From NCBI GenBank assembly GCA_944472135.2, contig OX235263.1, positions 1,409,517 through 1,473,516 of the forward strand: a stretch of 64,000 nt of DNA. The letters run 5' to 3'. Below the pieces are notes generated by a model. The model was given only the letters and a program-made list of their open reading frames with translations. It was not told where the DNA came from and ran no database searches. Origin of the DNA: Trichobilharzia regenti (lineage: Eukaryota; Platyhelminthes; Trematoda; Strigeidida; Schistosomatidae). The position numbers and the translations under genes were made by a program. Each line of letters begins with the position of its first letter. The stretch's first letter is position 1. Below are positions 11,280 to 22,032 of this stretch, one piece after another.

Positions 11280-12185
11280 GTTTTACCTTCTACATCAAGA
11301 GATTAAGACATTCTGATATAAACCAACCTAACCCTTACTCCTACAATTCGTTAACTTCTGTATTTTGCCTATTATTCACTATTGTTCCCGCTTAGATTTT
11401 CCTGAGCTACTGAAGAAAGGCTATACCTTATTACGTAGGGTTTTAAAGGTCATCAGCAGGGTAAGCCACAGGGTGCCACTTAACCAGCTTGTTAATATTC
11501 TGGTGTACAGGCACATGGACTCATGTGAAAAATGGGCTCAATCCATTCTACATCTAACTCACACCACCCTCTTCATTCACAACTCTCCCTTGTTTCTATC
11601 TCATCAGGCAGGACCAGAAGCCTATATAGAAAACTATATGCTCGCACTAGTAAGTACAAAAACTCAACCATACCCTACCTACTTGGGTCGTTCGTTTTCT
11701 GTGTGATAAAGAAAGCATTTGGCGTGATACCTATAACTTATGAAATAGTCAGTAGAACAACTGAATCTGGTCTTTCCAACTTATATCATTAATAGGTTCA
11801 ACGTTTTCTTTCTTCCTTCTCCTTTTCTCTCTCTCTCTCTGTTTTTGTTATGTGCTGTTTTGCTTTTCTCTTCCTTAAAAACTGTACTTAAAACATTCAT
11901 CTTCATTCTTCCACACTTTGTACATCTCGACTTTCTTGTTACCACTTACGCCAGTAAGTATGCTACTGTCTACTTTTCTAACACCTTCAAACATTCTGTT
12001 CACTTTTGGCTTTGCTGTCGATATGCTAATATGTTGTTGTCAAAACTAACTGAGATTACACATAATCTATGTGGAATTTTATTTTATTGTTAATTTACTA
12101 ACTGGATGCAATACTTTATTGAAATGCTGAGAACTGCATTCTGTATCACAAGTGCTGTTTTTGAATAAAGCAAATTATTATTATT
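11280..12185 (+). mobile_element. CR1-like LINE 3' region
   Basis: Contains the C-terminal coding remnant (LLRRVLKVISRVSHRV; RTRSLYRKLYARTSKYKNST) and a long 3' untranslated part ending 'gaataaagcaaattatt'. The matching fragment at 51396-52302 (RTRNQ...KYRKSTIPY) confirms the family. It is 5'-truncated. The partner on the minus strand is 35905-36815. Confidence 0.65.
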
Positions 12186-12221
12186 ACTGTTGCAGGATAA
12201 TACAAGCACTTTTTTGTTTCT

Positions 12222-12415
12222 TGGATGGCACAGTGATTAGGACTCTCGCCGACCATGCACACGGTCCGAGGTTCGATCCCCTGCCAACGCACACCTGATA
12301 TCTATGGTCGGCCTGCAAAATTTGGGCTACCGATATCCATGGTGAAAATTCCATACCTGTACCAAAACATACGATGTGGTATGAAGCTGTAATTAAAAAT
12401 AATTTTAAAAAATGT
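12222..12415 (+). mobile_element. tRNA-derived SINE
   Basis: A box 'tggcacagtgattagg' and B box 'ggttcgatcccc' at the spacing of a tRNA gene, followed by the family body 'cacctgatatc...tttgggctacc...gaaaattcca' and an A/T-rich tail. This is an RNA-polymerase-III-type promoter, not a tRNA: no matching acceptor stem is completed. Other copies: 35677-35870, 43425-43612, 43768-43968, 47858-48035, 50225-50345. Confidence 0.85.
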
Positions 12416-12439
12416 TTCTTATTGCATGAATTTATATCA

Positions 12440-13745
12440 CGTTCTAAGACTGTCTGTCTGTTTTCGACATAGAACTTTGTACAAATGTGCGGCAGTTCAA
12501 GTCGCCACATTCCGTGTAGCACGCGAAGCAAGAGAAGAAAGTACAAGAAAAGCATAATAGAGACAGTGAGCAGAGTTGTGAGACAAAGGAGTAATAAAGA
12601 AAAACAAAACAGTTTCATTGGAGATCATAAGTCACAAGGAGTGGATGCATCTGCGCCACTGAGAACGATTTTGAGCCATGTCACCAATTGTTTCCAACCA
12701 TAGATTTTTACCGTCCCGAGGACCCCAACCAGCTATGAAGTCTACACCTTCCTACGTGGCTTAGACCAACTGTTGTGGATTTCATTGACTGATGATGCCA
12801 AGTTTTGTTTGACCGCCGCTAGCTTTTTTCCAACCTGACCCTATATCCGCTAACATTGCTCGTCGAGGGGGCGATGGCTTGGCATACGTAACACATGTCC
12901 TAACCATCTCAGTTTTTGTAACTTCACGACTTCGTCGATTGATTTCCCTGTTTACCTAGCACTCGGCGCCTAACTTCAATGTTGCTCACCTTATTATGCC
13001 ACTTTACACGGGAAATAGAGCGCAGGCACCTGTGATCAAAGACAGCTAGCTGGCCTTTTCATGTCTTCCACTCTGAGTGGGCAGGTCTCACTCACAGCCA
13101 TAAAGGATGACGGAGCGGACTGATGAGCAGTACACCCGCCCTTTGGTCGATAGTCGAACATCTCGTCTACGCCAGAGTCGGCGTAAACTAACAAATGCGA
13201 AACGAGCGCCCTGTATTCGTGCTGAGATTTCGTCAGATATCAACCCGTTGGCGTTGGGGCTGATGGTACTTCCCAAATAAGTGAAGCGGTCAACGTGCTC
13301 TACCACTTCACTTCCTATTTTTAAACTAGGCGTCGATGTAGTCCAGTCCTGTAACATCATCTTGCATTTGGCGGGAGCGAATCGCATGCCAAACATTCGT
13401 AGATTACAGCTCAAGGTGTTCAGAAGACTCTGCATTTCGTTGGCGTCTTCGCCTAGAAGGACTATATCGTCTGCATATTCCAAGTCAACGAGATTATTCC
13501 CAGGTAGCAAGTCAATCCCTGAATCGCTGAAGTCACCTAGGGTTAAGTCCATTAACACATCTATGATGAAGTTGAATAGAAAAGGGGATAATGGGCATCC
13601 TTGACGGACACCACTGGTCGTCACCAGTTCAGATGACAGCTCACCGTTAGCCCTCACCTGGCTGTATGAGTACGAGTAGACTGCCCTAATCAGTGCAATA
13701 TATTTTCTTGGTATTCCCTTTACAGCCAAGCATCTCCAGAGAACT
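12440..13745 (-). mobile_element. RTE-1 LINE, RT and 3' end, 5'-truncated
   Basis: An open minus frame of 213 codons (13729 to 13088) holds RT palm motifs: SGVRQGCPLSPFLFNFIID at residues 39-57, then LEYADDIVLLGED, with the catalytic aspartates intact, then FTYLGSTISPN. Beyond 13088 the frame shifts into the C-terminal part, then 3' untranslated sequence. The endonuclease and RT fingers are missing. The right-arm copy (34355-35650) has YADDMVLL and a frameshift after VVEHV. It should no longer be mobile alone. Confidence 0.85.
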
Positions 13746-14214
13746 TTCGTTCTAAGAGCCTATCATTTATTCACAGATGCAATAATGTACAACAAACTAA
13801 AATATTTATCTCAACTCAAGGTATTTCAAGTTGTGAAACAAGACAGAAGAGCACAAGACAGTGAATAATCCAACAAATACACAAAGAACCAAAGTTTTTC
13901 TATACATAGTGTGATGGAACGTTAGAGAGGTGAAGGTGTGTGTGGCGAAGAATGGTGAGTGAAAGTAAAATTATTACGTAGACAAACAATTAGTTAAACT
14001 GAGGTATTAATGATGAGTACAGTTCAGGTATTGTCATTAGAAAAATTGTGAACTGATGAAAACACAAACACAAAGGCAAACCATTCAGTTATTAGGCTAT
14101 CAGAAGATTAGCCACACTATCTTTCCGTATGCAGAGATTAGGTCCAAAATGGTTTGATAGCAATGGTTTTTGCAAAGTGATGTAGCCAGAGTACTCTCTG
14201 TATATTTAAGAAAT
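13746..14214. other. unassigned interval between two LINEs
   Basis: About 470 bases between a minus RTE-1 and a plus RTE-2, duplicated at 33886-34354. It holds an 'aataaatgat' motif and short repeats. A solo LTR is possible but I see no clear TG...CA ends or target duplication. Confidence 0.4.
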
Positions 14215-15335
14215 AAGCCTTCCTTCATAGGTGATTTGGCAACTACTTCCCTGCAACCAAGTGGTGCCGCCGAGAATTATACATCTCATCCAACAGTTGT
14301 AGGATAATGCTGCATTCCAAGTAATCCATAACGGGGAACTTACAGAATCCTTTGAAGTGAAGACGGGAGTAGGACAAGCTGGCTGGCTGCCTACTATCTC
14401 CAGTGCTTCTCTTGATTGTGGCAGACTAGATAATGCGACAGACAGCGGACAGCGAGGAAATAGGCATAAAATGGATCTACACAAAAAACGTGTAGGATCT
14501 GGACTTCACCGATGATATATGTCTAATTTCCCACAAACTGGCAGTTATGCGAATGAAAAACAACAAGTTGGAAGAAGAAGCATCAGAGACAGGACTTCAG
14601 GTGAACATAGAGAAAACAGAGGTGATGAAGATTCCTGGCCAATAGCGAAAGCAACAACAACAGACAACAATCAGCCAGCATAAATGAAAGGAACCTGAAA
14701 GAAACAACCCCCTTTACCTACCTGGGAAGCATCGTTTCAACTACAGGTGGAGGGAACTAATGAGGAAATCAAAGCAGAGAGGATCGGGAAAGCAACACAA
14801 TCTTTCATTTCTCTCAACTCTGTGTGGATGTCATCAGCACTCAGCATGAAAATTTGACCTGGATTTTCAACTACAATGTGAAGTCAGTCAATGCTACTTA
14901 CTATACTGATCAGAGACTTGCCGCGTCATGAAGAGCACCTGAAACAAACTACAGACCATTAACAGCTGTCTTCGCCCAATACTCATGGTCAGATGGCAGG
15001 TCAGAAATGATCAGCAACAGGGATATCTAGAGGCGAACCAACCAGGAACCGATTGTGCAACAAATATGCATGTAGAAATGGAGGTAGATTAGCCACACTG
15101 TGAGGTAACCATCAAGTGACATCACTAGACAAGCCCTGGAGTGGAATTCGGCCGATCGGGAATCGGCAAGTGGTGGTCCAAGGGTGACATGGAGGAGGTC
15201 GTGTGACGAGGAGATGAAAGCATGTTGGCAGACATGGAGCCATGTGAAAACATAAGCAGAGAGCCAAACGCAATGGAGACGTGGGGCTGAATTCTTATTA
15301 TCCTCTAAAAATTAAAGGAAATAATAATAAGATGT
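14215..15335 (+). mobile_element. RTE-2 LINE, RT palm to 3' end, 5'-truncated
   Basis: Starts in the RT (VIWQLLP, VVPPRIIHLIQQL), continues through a decayed palm and DLDFTDDICLISHKL, the FADD-type catalytic box with both aspartates intact, near 14497-14540. It then reads KETTPFTYLGSIVSTTGGG and ends with the family 3' end and 'aaaggaaataataataag'. Multiple frameshifts. Partner: 32765-33885 (minus). Confidence 0.85.
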
Positions 15336-15655
15336 CTTAAGAATGTTAGGACGTCCTAAATATGCTGTCTGTGTGGCCTGCATGACAACATATATACACA
15401 ATGATGATATTGACAGATATCTTCGCTGCTAATGTTCTGATCATGTATAGTACTATCATCTAAATCAGTCAGTAGTGAAACTACCACAGCTTCAATTTTT
15501 TACAACAGTTTTTGATTAACTCATAAAAGAAAATACCCATATCAGTCAAGGAAATAAGAGCAAAAAGTTCAGTGAAGAGTCCTTTTTCAGTTAATTCATT
15601 CACTTGGCTCTACAACTGCAACTGGCAGAAGTTGGGATTCATGGACCTGATTGGA
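15336..15655. other. unassigned interval
   Basis: Nothing recognised. Present in both arms. Confidence 0.4.
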
Positions 15656-15659
15656 TCAG

Positions 15660-15850
15660 GTCCCCGTGGTTGAATGGTCTACGAGCTCACCTTGTCACCG
15701 GCAGGTACTGAGTTCTAATTCTTAAGGGTGCGTATAGGCATGAAGAATTCCAAACTAGGACGAAACAGTTGTCTGGCAGTGATATCATATCTTCCAATAA
15801 TCCTCTAACTGATGTCAGCTCATGATGTAATCCTTCAAATATGTATGTAA
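15660..15850 (+). mobile_element. hammerhead retroposon copy
   Basis: tRNA-like head 'gtggttgaatggtctacgag', decayed hammerhead (gcatgaagaattcc...aggacgaaac, with C3 changed and stem II weakened), tail 'ctaactgatgtcagctcatg'. The next ~200 bases (15851-16059) hold nothing recognised. Confidence 0.75.
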
Positions 15851-16059
15851 TTATTTTTGTATCTGTGTGTAAATTCGATCTGTCAAAAAACGGTGTGAGA
15901 ATTAAAAGAAAGTACGTTACAGTGATATTTCACACACCATCTCAAAACAGTGATGAATAATCTATATTGCGAAATAGGCAGTCTGTAGACTATTCATTGT
16001 AGACTAAGGTTGCACAATGCGAGAAGTGTTCAGAAATACTTTGGGTTGTTGATGAGACC

Positions 16060-17345
16060 ACGTGAAAACAAGTATCAAAATAAATTATTCATTAGGTGAA
16101 TACAGTGAACAAACTGTTAGCCTAGAAAATTATGTTAATAAATGCCGTACGAGAAATACGCGAAATAGCATTAATAACAAAATATTGACAACAACAGTTG
16201 AGTGTGGAATTATGCCTAAGGTAGACGGAGGGAAGGGCGAAGTTTCCTCGGAAAAGAAGATGGCACACTAACAAGGAGTGTGTAATAGGAAACCTACAAC
16301 AACAGGTCAGTACATTCATTTTTTGAGTTTTTTGTACCCTTGAAATATAAACGTAACCTGGTAAAGTGTCTGGTTCACAGAGCTAGATTAATCTGTTCAG
16401 ACGACTGTCTCAATGAGGAGCTAAAGATTAATAGAGAATTACTTAAAAAAATTGTTATCCAGATAAATTCATTGAGAAAAATATGAATTCAGCTTCAAGG
16501 AGAGTCAGTATGGCTACAGTTCCGAAAAATCCAATGTTCATAAAACTGCAGTCCCTCGGTGACAACATCAGCGAAATAATAACACAGTACCTGAAGAATG
16601 CACTTAAAAGAGCTTATTATGCAGCAGAGGTACGTTGTCTCTTCACTACCACTACTATTCTACGCTCAAGAAATAACGATAAACTACTTAAATTGACCTC
16701 CTCTATGTGTATCTACCAATTTGACTGCAGCTGTGGAGCCACCTACATTGTGCGTATAATTAGGCAGGGTCATCATCGTATTTCCGAATGTCAACCAACA
16801 TGGTTAAGCAAGGGACAAACGACATATATTCGTAGCAAGCTCTGTTTTGGCACACCTTGTAGATAGTGAGCATAAGATTGACGTTGACACTGCATTTAAA
16901 ACTATTTATCGCACTTCTACTAATCTTAATTTTGCTTTACTAGTTCGTCTTCTACATACAGCTGAAGCAATAGGGATCCACCTGAAGAAGCCAAACCTAT
17001 GTGTTCAGAAGAAATTTGTACAGCCACTTTCCTTACCTTGGCCATCATCGTTACATGAATGTATAAACTGGACTACTTGGCCCCCTCCCACCAAAAACCT
17101 TTAAAAATTATAAAAATTATAATTGTCCAAATTGTTTTATTTATTTTTTCTGACTACTTCATCTTTAAATACGTGTTATCCTTGTAAATTTAATTTGTTC
17201 CAACCATTTCTACCTTTTAAATGTGTATCAATTTTCTTCGTTAATTATTAACCCATTGACATTTTGACACTGACTGATTATTGTTGTTCACAAACATATC
17301 AGTGCCACGATGATTGGTAAATTGTTGTGTATTGTAATAAAAATG
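16060..17345 (+). mobile_element. PLE-B, RT C-terminal part to 3' end
   Basis: In order: RKPTTTGQYIHF near 16285-16325 (conserved YRKPT.T..Y RT-thumb motif); VWFTELD in a shifted frame; an open frame 16483-16866 with the endonuclease region (MCIYQFDCSCGATYIVRIIR, where the family G of YIGR is V); a second frame 16847-17104 ending LCVQKKFVQPLSLPWP, the family C-terminus. Several frameshifts. The AT-rich stretch 17045-17345 is the 3' untranslated part. Partner: 30755-32040. Confidence 0.85.
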
Positions 17346-17374
17346 CCATACGTGTATATTAGAATAGGGCCAGA

Positions 17375-17645
17375 GTGAGATGAGGATCTAATTGAAAAGT
17401 AAATATTCCTTCGCTCGCTCAATCTTTCTGTTTTCTAAATCAGGAATTTTCACTCAAATCGCTAAGGCTTTAGCACTGCAAAGTATACAGCAGCCTACCA
17501 TTTTTACGAGGCCTCTTTCGGTCTTGTAAATAACTTCGAATGAATTTCCCATACATTTTGAGTATCCAGTGTTGAATATCGGTTCAGTTATAACACTCTG
17601 AGCTGATCAACTATGACCTTTCTGTAGCCAGGTGAGAGACAATGT
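17375..17645 (-). mobile_element. PLE-B C-terminal fragment, inverted against 16060-17345
   Basis: The minus-strand reading matches the right-arm plus copy at 30457-30725, which reads WLQRGHSGSAQSVITEPIF, FEVIYKTERGLVKM and CSAKALAI. It meets the 3' end of the plus PLE-B copy tail to tail. The same junction recurs near 53574-53640. Confidence 0.7.
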
Positions 17646-17944
17646 TCCATTACTCTTCTAGATAGGACACCCATTGAACGAACCATATTGTTTCACTCAA
17701 TAGCAGCATATGAATTTATAGATCCACATGGCACAGGTCAAGTGCCATAGTTTATCTTAAGAGTTATCAGAGAAGACTGGGCAGCAGGTCAGATATATAT
17801 CGGTCTTAATATAGAAGCAAAGAAAGTTCTTTTCACAGCGTTTTAGCTTCATGATTCAAACGACTGAATTACTGTCATGCGACTGATATGAAATTTGAAC
17901 ACCATCCGAAATTAGTGGATTCTGTGTTACTTTTTGATTATACT
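17646..17944. other. unassigned interval
   Basis: No motif recognised; mirrored at about 30156-30456. Confidence 0.35.
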
Positions 17945-18470
17945 GGTGTTCTGTTGACGAAACAGTTGTCAAGTACTCCTAGGTTTTCTAGTAGTTCTCT
18001 AACTGATGTCAGCTCATGATGAAATCATCCATGCAATCAAACAAATCCCTACAAAACCAATACTTGAAAATTAATCTGATGCTCACTAGTGACTGGTCCC
18101 ATTCAGGCATTTAACCTGGGGTTCTAGTGGGCAGCTGTGCGTAACCAGTAGGGTACAGCAGATTGAAAATCAGGCAGTTACTCATCGAAGAAGACAATGC
18201 GAAATGATCGCGCTATGTCGTTAGTTGGCAGATGTTAGAATTCAAGGACCATTGTATTGAGTCCCAGTGGCTCAATGGTCTACGAGCTCGCTAGCTTTGA
18301 AACCAGGAGGTCGTGGATTTGAAATCAGGGGGTGGGTGAGCACTGATGAAGAGTCCCAAACTAGGACGAAATAGCTGTCTAGTACATTCAGGTGGTATTC
18401 CAGTGGTTCTCTAACTGATGTCATCTAATGATTAAATCCTCCACGCAATATTTTGGTATATATTGTCCCT
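17945..18470 (+). repeat. tandem hammerhead-retroposon units
   Basis: A partial unit (starting at 'gacgaaacagttgtc', about 17955) runs through tail and body directly into a full unit with tRNA-like head (gtcccagtggctcaatgg, about 18267), hammerhead (18338-18383) and tail. The spacing between the two equivalent GAAAC sites is about 411 bases, giving the unit length. In this arm the full unit's hammerhead has A in place of core C3 (position 18346), which should abolish cleavage. Partner: 29630-30155. Confidence 0.8.
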
Positions 18471-18589
18471 GAATGTAATGAAGAAATGCTATTACAGCTA
18501 TTTACTTTGTACTGAAAAGCAAGGAAAGTTTGTTGAGTCGTGTATAACACCGTAGTTCGAATCATGACAGTGACATGTTTCAATCATTA

Positions 18590-18925
18590 CTTGATTTTGA
18601 TGTGGTTGTGTTCTCTGAGATAGCTGGGTAGTTCATTGCCTCTCCTGGTGGGTGCCCTTCAATGTCGTGATTGGCTGTTTTTTTGCGTTTTCATACTCTC
18701 TTGCCTACTTGAATTGGTGTGAGTGTTGATTGTTTCCTTGAATTGAAATTCGACCCTGTGTGTGTGAGGATTTCCTTCTTATCAGTTGGTAAATTTTGTC
18801 TATCTCGGTGTGTATATTGACTGACGATTCAATGGAATACCAGGCAGCCTTCTGAAAGTTCTCTATCATTCTTGTTGTTTCCTCTGTCTAATATTTGAAC
18901 GTTGGTTGTCTCAGTCAAATTGATG
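18590..18925 (-). mobile_element. PLE-A 3' end
   Basis: Matches the minus PLE-A at 3150-3905 and the plus copy at 45475-46010: the 'caccaggagagg' hinge, a 'gttcaagg/ccttgaattg' palindrome-like region, and the C-terminal DKIYQ.. region. It ends abruptly where the plus PLE-B begins (about 18925), another inverted PLE-PLE junction. Confidence 0.75.
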
Positions 18926-19700
18926 TCCAAAATGGATACTCAATAAGATTTATTGACAAGACTATCAAACCAAGAATTTGTAGAAATGAAACTTCACTTG
19001 CGCCTAAAAAGAAACTCCACATGAAACTGGATTTCAAGGGAGATTTACCAGGTGATACTCTCCAGACAAGGATCATATCATCTCTGAGAAGAACATTTTT
19101 TTCAGCAACGCTGAAAATAGTGTTCTGCAGTCGCTCACCGATCTGCAGAAATCTCAAGGACAAGATCCCGCTTCTGACCACTTCTATATGCATATATCAG
19201 TTCACCTGCAGCTGTGGAGTCAACTATATAGGTCGTTCGACACTCACTCTGTCCAAGAGGACTCAAGAACACTATCCAGCATGGTTGCGAAAAGGCAATA
19301 GTGGTGCAGTAAGGAGTGAGATAATTGAACACCTGATTAACACACTAATCATTCCATCTCAACAAACTCCACCTACAAAGTAATCTACAGAGTCAAGAAT
19401 AACCTACCAAAGAGAACAAGGTTTTGTCTTCTTTGTATGACAGAAGCTTTGGCCATTCCCATAGAAAAACCGGAGCTGTGCATAAAACGGAGGATTACTC
19501 AATCACTTCTACTGTCATGGTAACAACTTTGTTGATTATAAATGACTAAATTCTGTTTGTTGGCTTCTTCCTCAATTTTCAGACAAATTACTTTGAGTTT
19601 CGTTTTCTGATTTTATTTTTATCACTCAAAAATATCCTCAAATAGGATTGTTCCTCCCCCTCCCCCCATCTCTACATTTTTATCATTAAATGTACTCAAA
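18926..19700 (+). mobile_element. PLE-B endonuclease half
   Basis: The open frame 18895-19383 (its start lies in the neighbouring PLE-A tail) carries NGYSIRFIDKTIKP, the RT C-terminus, LDFKGDLPGDTL, then the GIY-YIG region ICIYQFTCSCGVNYIGRS and LSKRTQEHYPAWLRKG. A frameshift near 19345 leads to VIYRVKNNLPKR and a decayed C-terminus near 19500. The right-arm partner frame differs at 9 of 162 codons, including G to R in CSCGVNYIG. The 19500-19700 stretch, with a C-rich patch, is 3' untranslated. Confidence 0.85.
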
Positions 19701-19937
19701 CACAAAAAAGCACAGTGGCCGGAATAATTCTTCTGAAAATAATCCTTCTAGATAGCTCTTATCTAGTTATCAGATGATAATAATTTTGCTATCGCTTTTT
19801 GTACAGACGAAGGGTTTACAAGTCAATAAATTAGGAGAGCAAATTGGTTTGAAAAGTGATATAGTTTCTATGATTGAAAACCAGTTTTGACGTATAATTG
19901 AAGTTAGAAATCACGGAATATACACATTTGATCATAA

Positions 19938-20637
19938 GGAATAAAAAGACAGTTGCAGCGAAGAAAATTTTCTTTTCGACGATATCAACAACTAGACAGC
20001 TATACATTCGTGTATTATTATTATTATTATTAGGAAAGTTCCAGAATGATTTCTGGTCAAGGGTCAAATTAATGAAAATACACTTAGGAATTAAATCGCC
20101 TTAATAAACATGAGGCGAGACGGATAATACTCAGACAAAGTAGAATTATAATTACTGAGAAGATTGACATATTTCTTATCCAAACTTCCTGTATATTCAT
20201 GTTACTTTTAAGATTTTTAACCCCTATTTACGCTATCATATATTCATATCCGAACGTTCTGTCCATCTTATCATTTTATTATTTCTACATATTTAATCCC
20301 TGATAGTATCAACAATTATACGTCACGCTCGTTTTGATCCCATTAGACTTTGTATCCAAACACCCTGTCTATTGTTGTTATTTCCGCATTTCTAATTCTT
20401 TATTGCACAATGTCAGTCTTCTCAGTAATTATGATGCTACTTTGTTTGAGCTTTATCCGTCTCGCCCGTCGTTTATCATGGGATTTTAATTCCTGATGGT
20501 AATTTTGTTAATTTGACCGTTGACCAGAAATTATTCTGGAACTTTCCCACCCATTTATTCTGAATACACGAATGTACAGCCTAGTTGATGACTTCGTCGA
20601 AGAGAAGATTTTCTTCGCTGCAACTGTCTTTTTATTC
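19938..20637. mobile_element. fold-back element with ~230-base inverted ends
   Basis: 'ggaataaaaagacagttgc' (19939 on) and its near complement 'gcaactgtctttttattcc' (ending about 20638) bound a 700-base element. The inverted ends (about 19938-20170 and 20408-20637) match by eye at most positions, including 'gttccagaat.atttctgg' and 'gaggcgagacggataa/ttatccgtctcgcc'. The central ~240 bases have no frame. The structure suits a non-autonomous DNA transposon (long terminal inverted repeats). Family unknown; no clear target duplication seen. Partner: 27463-28162. Confidence 0.75.
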
Positions 20638-20639
20638 CC

Positions 20640-20949
20640 TATGAATATAAAAAGTTACTTATAACGAAAATGTCTGTGTAGAGAGGTTACCATTCAGGGT
20701 TCCTTTTGTTTATAGAAGAACAATTAACTAGACAGCGTATTCAACACTGCTGAACAGGATTTCTAATAGCTCAATGATAATCTAGCTGACAGTGACACAA
20801 AGTGAAGTGATTTCGAGTCTGAAACGATGTCACAGCACTTTCTTGAGGTTACTGGTGGATTTTCAGGAATAACAAGACCAGGCTCATGGTTTATTGTCGG
20901 CTGTCTGCAACCGTCTTTCAGGAATTAACTTCTAACATAAACTTTTGTT
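20640..20949. other. unassigned interval
   Basis: No motif recognised; mirrored at about 27151-27460 with essentially identical sequence. Confidence 0.35.
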
Positions 20950-21045
20950 TTCAATAGTTTGGTTTGTAAGGGTTGGTTTTGACTTTACGAGTTGATCACG
21001 GATTGATATCAGTTAGTGAAACATTGCAAACTAGGGATTACTTGG
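20950..21045 (-). mobile_element. hammerhead-retroposon tail
   Basis: Minus strand reads 'ctaactgatatcaatccgtg', 'atcaactcgtaaag' and 'aacccttacaaaccaaact', the tail of the 6986-7215 subfamily. It follows the RT fragment 21046-21698 in the same orientation. Confidence 0.7.
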
Positions 21046-21698
21046 CATGACGCGTTGTCGTACAACTGTTGGTTGAGATATATAATTGTAGTTGGCACCC
21101 CGTAGTAGCGAAGTAGTTTCCAAGTGACCTCTCGGTCGACGCTGTCGAAGGCCCTTTGAAAGTCGATGAAGTTTGCATAGAGAGGTGACTGGCATTCCAA
21201 GCTTTGTTGAATGATTATTCGCACTGTGGCGATTTTATCAATACCTGAGTTGTTTCTCCTGAATCCAGCCTGTTCCGGTTGACGTTTTACATCCAGGGCT
21301 TGTTCGATTCTCTCCAGGATGATGCAGCTTAGTATTTTGCTTGAGATGGACAGGAGAATAATTCCGAGCCAGTTCTTGCCTCGACTTCAGTCTCCTAACT
21401 TTAGCAGTTTGAATAAGTAGCCTTTTTTCCAATCGTCAGGTACCTTGCTGTCTTTTCACACCTTCTCCAGTAGTGGTAATATCAAGTCGGCTGTTGTCTC
21501 TGGATTCATTTTCAATGCTTCGGCTGGGATTCCATCTAGTCTTGCTGCCTTCAGGACTTCTGTTGAAGTCGGTGGGTTGATGCTCACTAGTAGTTCCACT
21601 TTTGTCATCAACTTCCACCCACATCATCGCTTAACTTTGAAACAAAGACTGTCTATCAGCCAGCCAAAGAAATCGAATTCCGTTACTCATGTAAGAAC
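21046..21698 (-). mobile_element. RTE-2-like LINE, RT fingers/palm fragment
   Basis: The minus strand, over shifted frames, reads INPPTSTEVLKAARLDGIPA, a KVPDDWKKGYLFKL motif, LSCIILERIEQAL, RQPEQAGFRRNNS, then YANFIDFQRAFDSVDREVTW. These are RT motifs 0-2 of RTE LINEs. The catalytic DD motif, endonuclease and 3' end are missing. The right-arm copy differs at a single residue (I to V) over the last 71 codons. Confidence 0.85.
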
Positions 21699-21773
21699 AC
21701 GACTATAAGGAGGTCACATCATGAAATAATGCAATTTATCTATCCTTGGCCGACACACTCTTAAGTCTCGCTA

Positions 21774-22032
21774 AACCTGTAATGAACCCACTGATGTGGG
21801 AAATTTGTGTAAACATGGGTAAACACCATCCACCCTGAAAAGTCCAAACCTCGAGCATGAAGTCATATATTCCTCTCAAAACGCAAAGTAATAGGAGATT
21901 CTATTAAATACACGAATATTTTTTTTTCTAGATAAGAAGTTTTCACTGGAAATCGTTCACTAGGGGCCATCCACGTTAATTAGAGTGTGTTAAATTAATT
22001 TACTTAGTGAATAATAAGTCTGATTTCTTGGT
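21774..22032. repeat. diverged inner segment of left arm
   Basis: Pairs with 26043-26327 but only at roughly three positions in four by eye. Matching blocks include 'gccatccacgttaatta', 'acttagtgaataat' and 'gcatgaagtcatat'. The change from near-identical to diverged sequence is abrupt near 21773. Confidence 0.75.

Noticed and set aside
11365..11706. 113-codon plus frame as a host gene
   Set aside because: Matches the CR1-like C-terminal remnant also seen at 51396-51540 and 6770-6960.
12239..12300. Possible tRNA gene
   Set aside because: A and B boxes are present but the acceptor stem and 3' part continue into the SINE body; repeated at five other sites.
18269..18386. CRISPR-like or operon-like repeats
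   Set aside because: Repeats are dispersed retroposons with tRNA-like heads; no short regular repeat-spacer array anywhere in the window.
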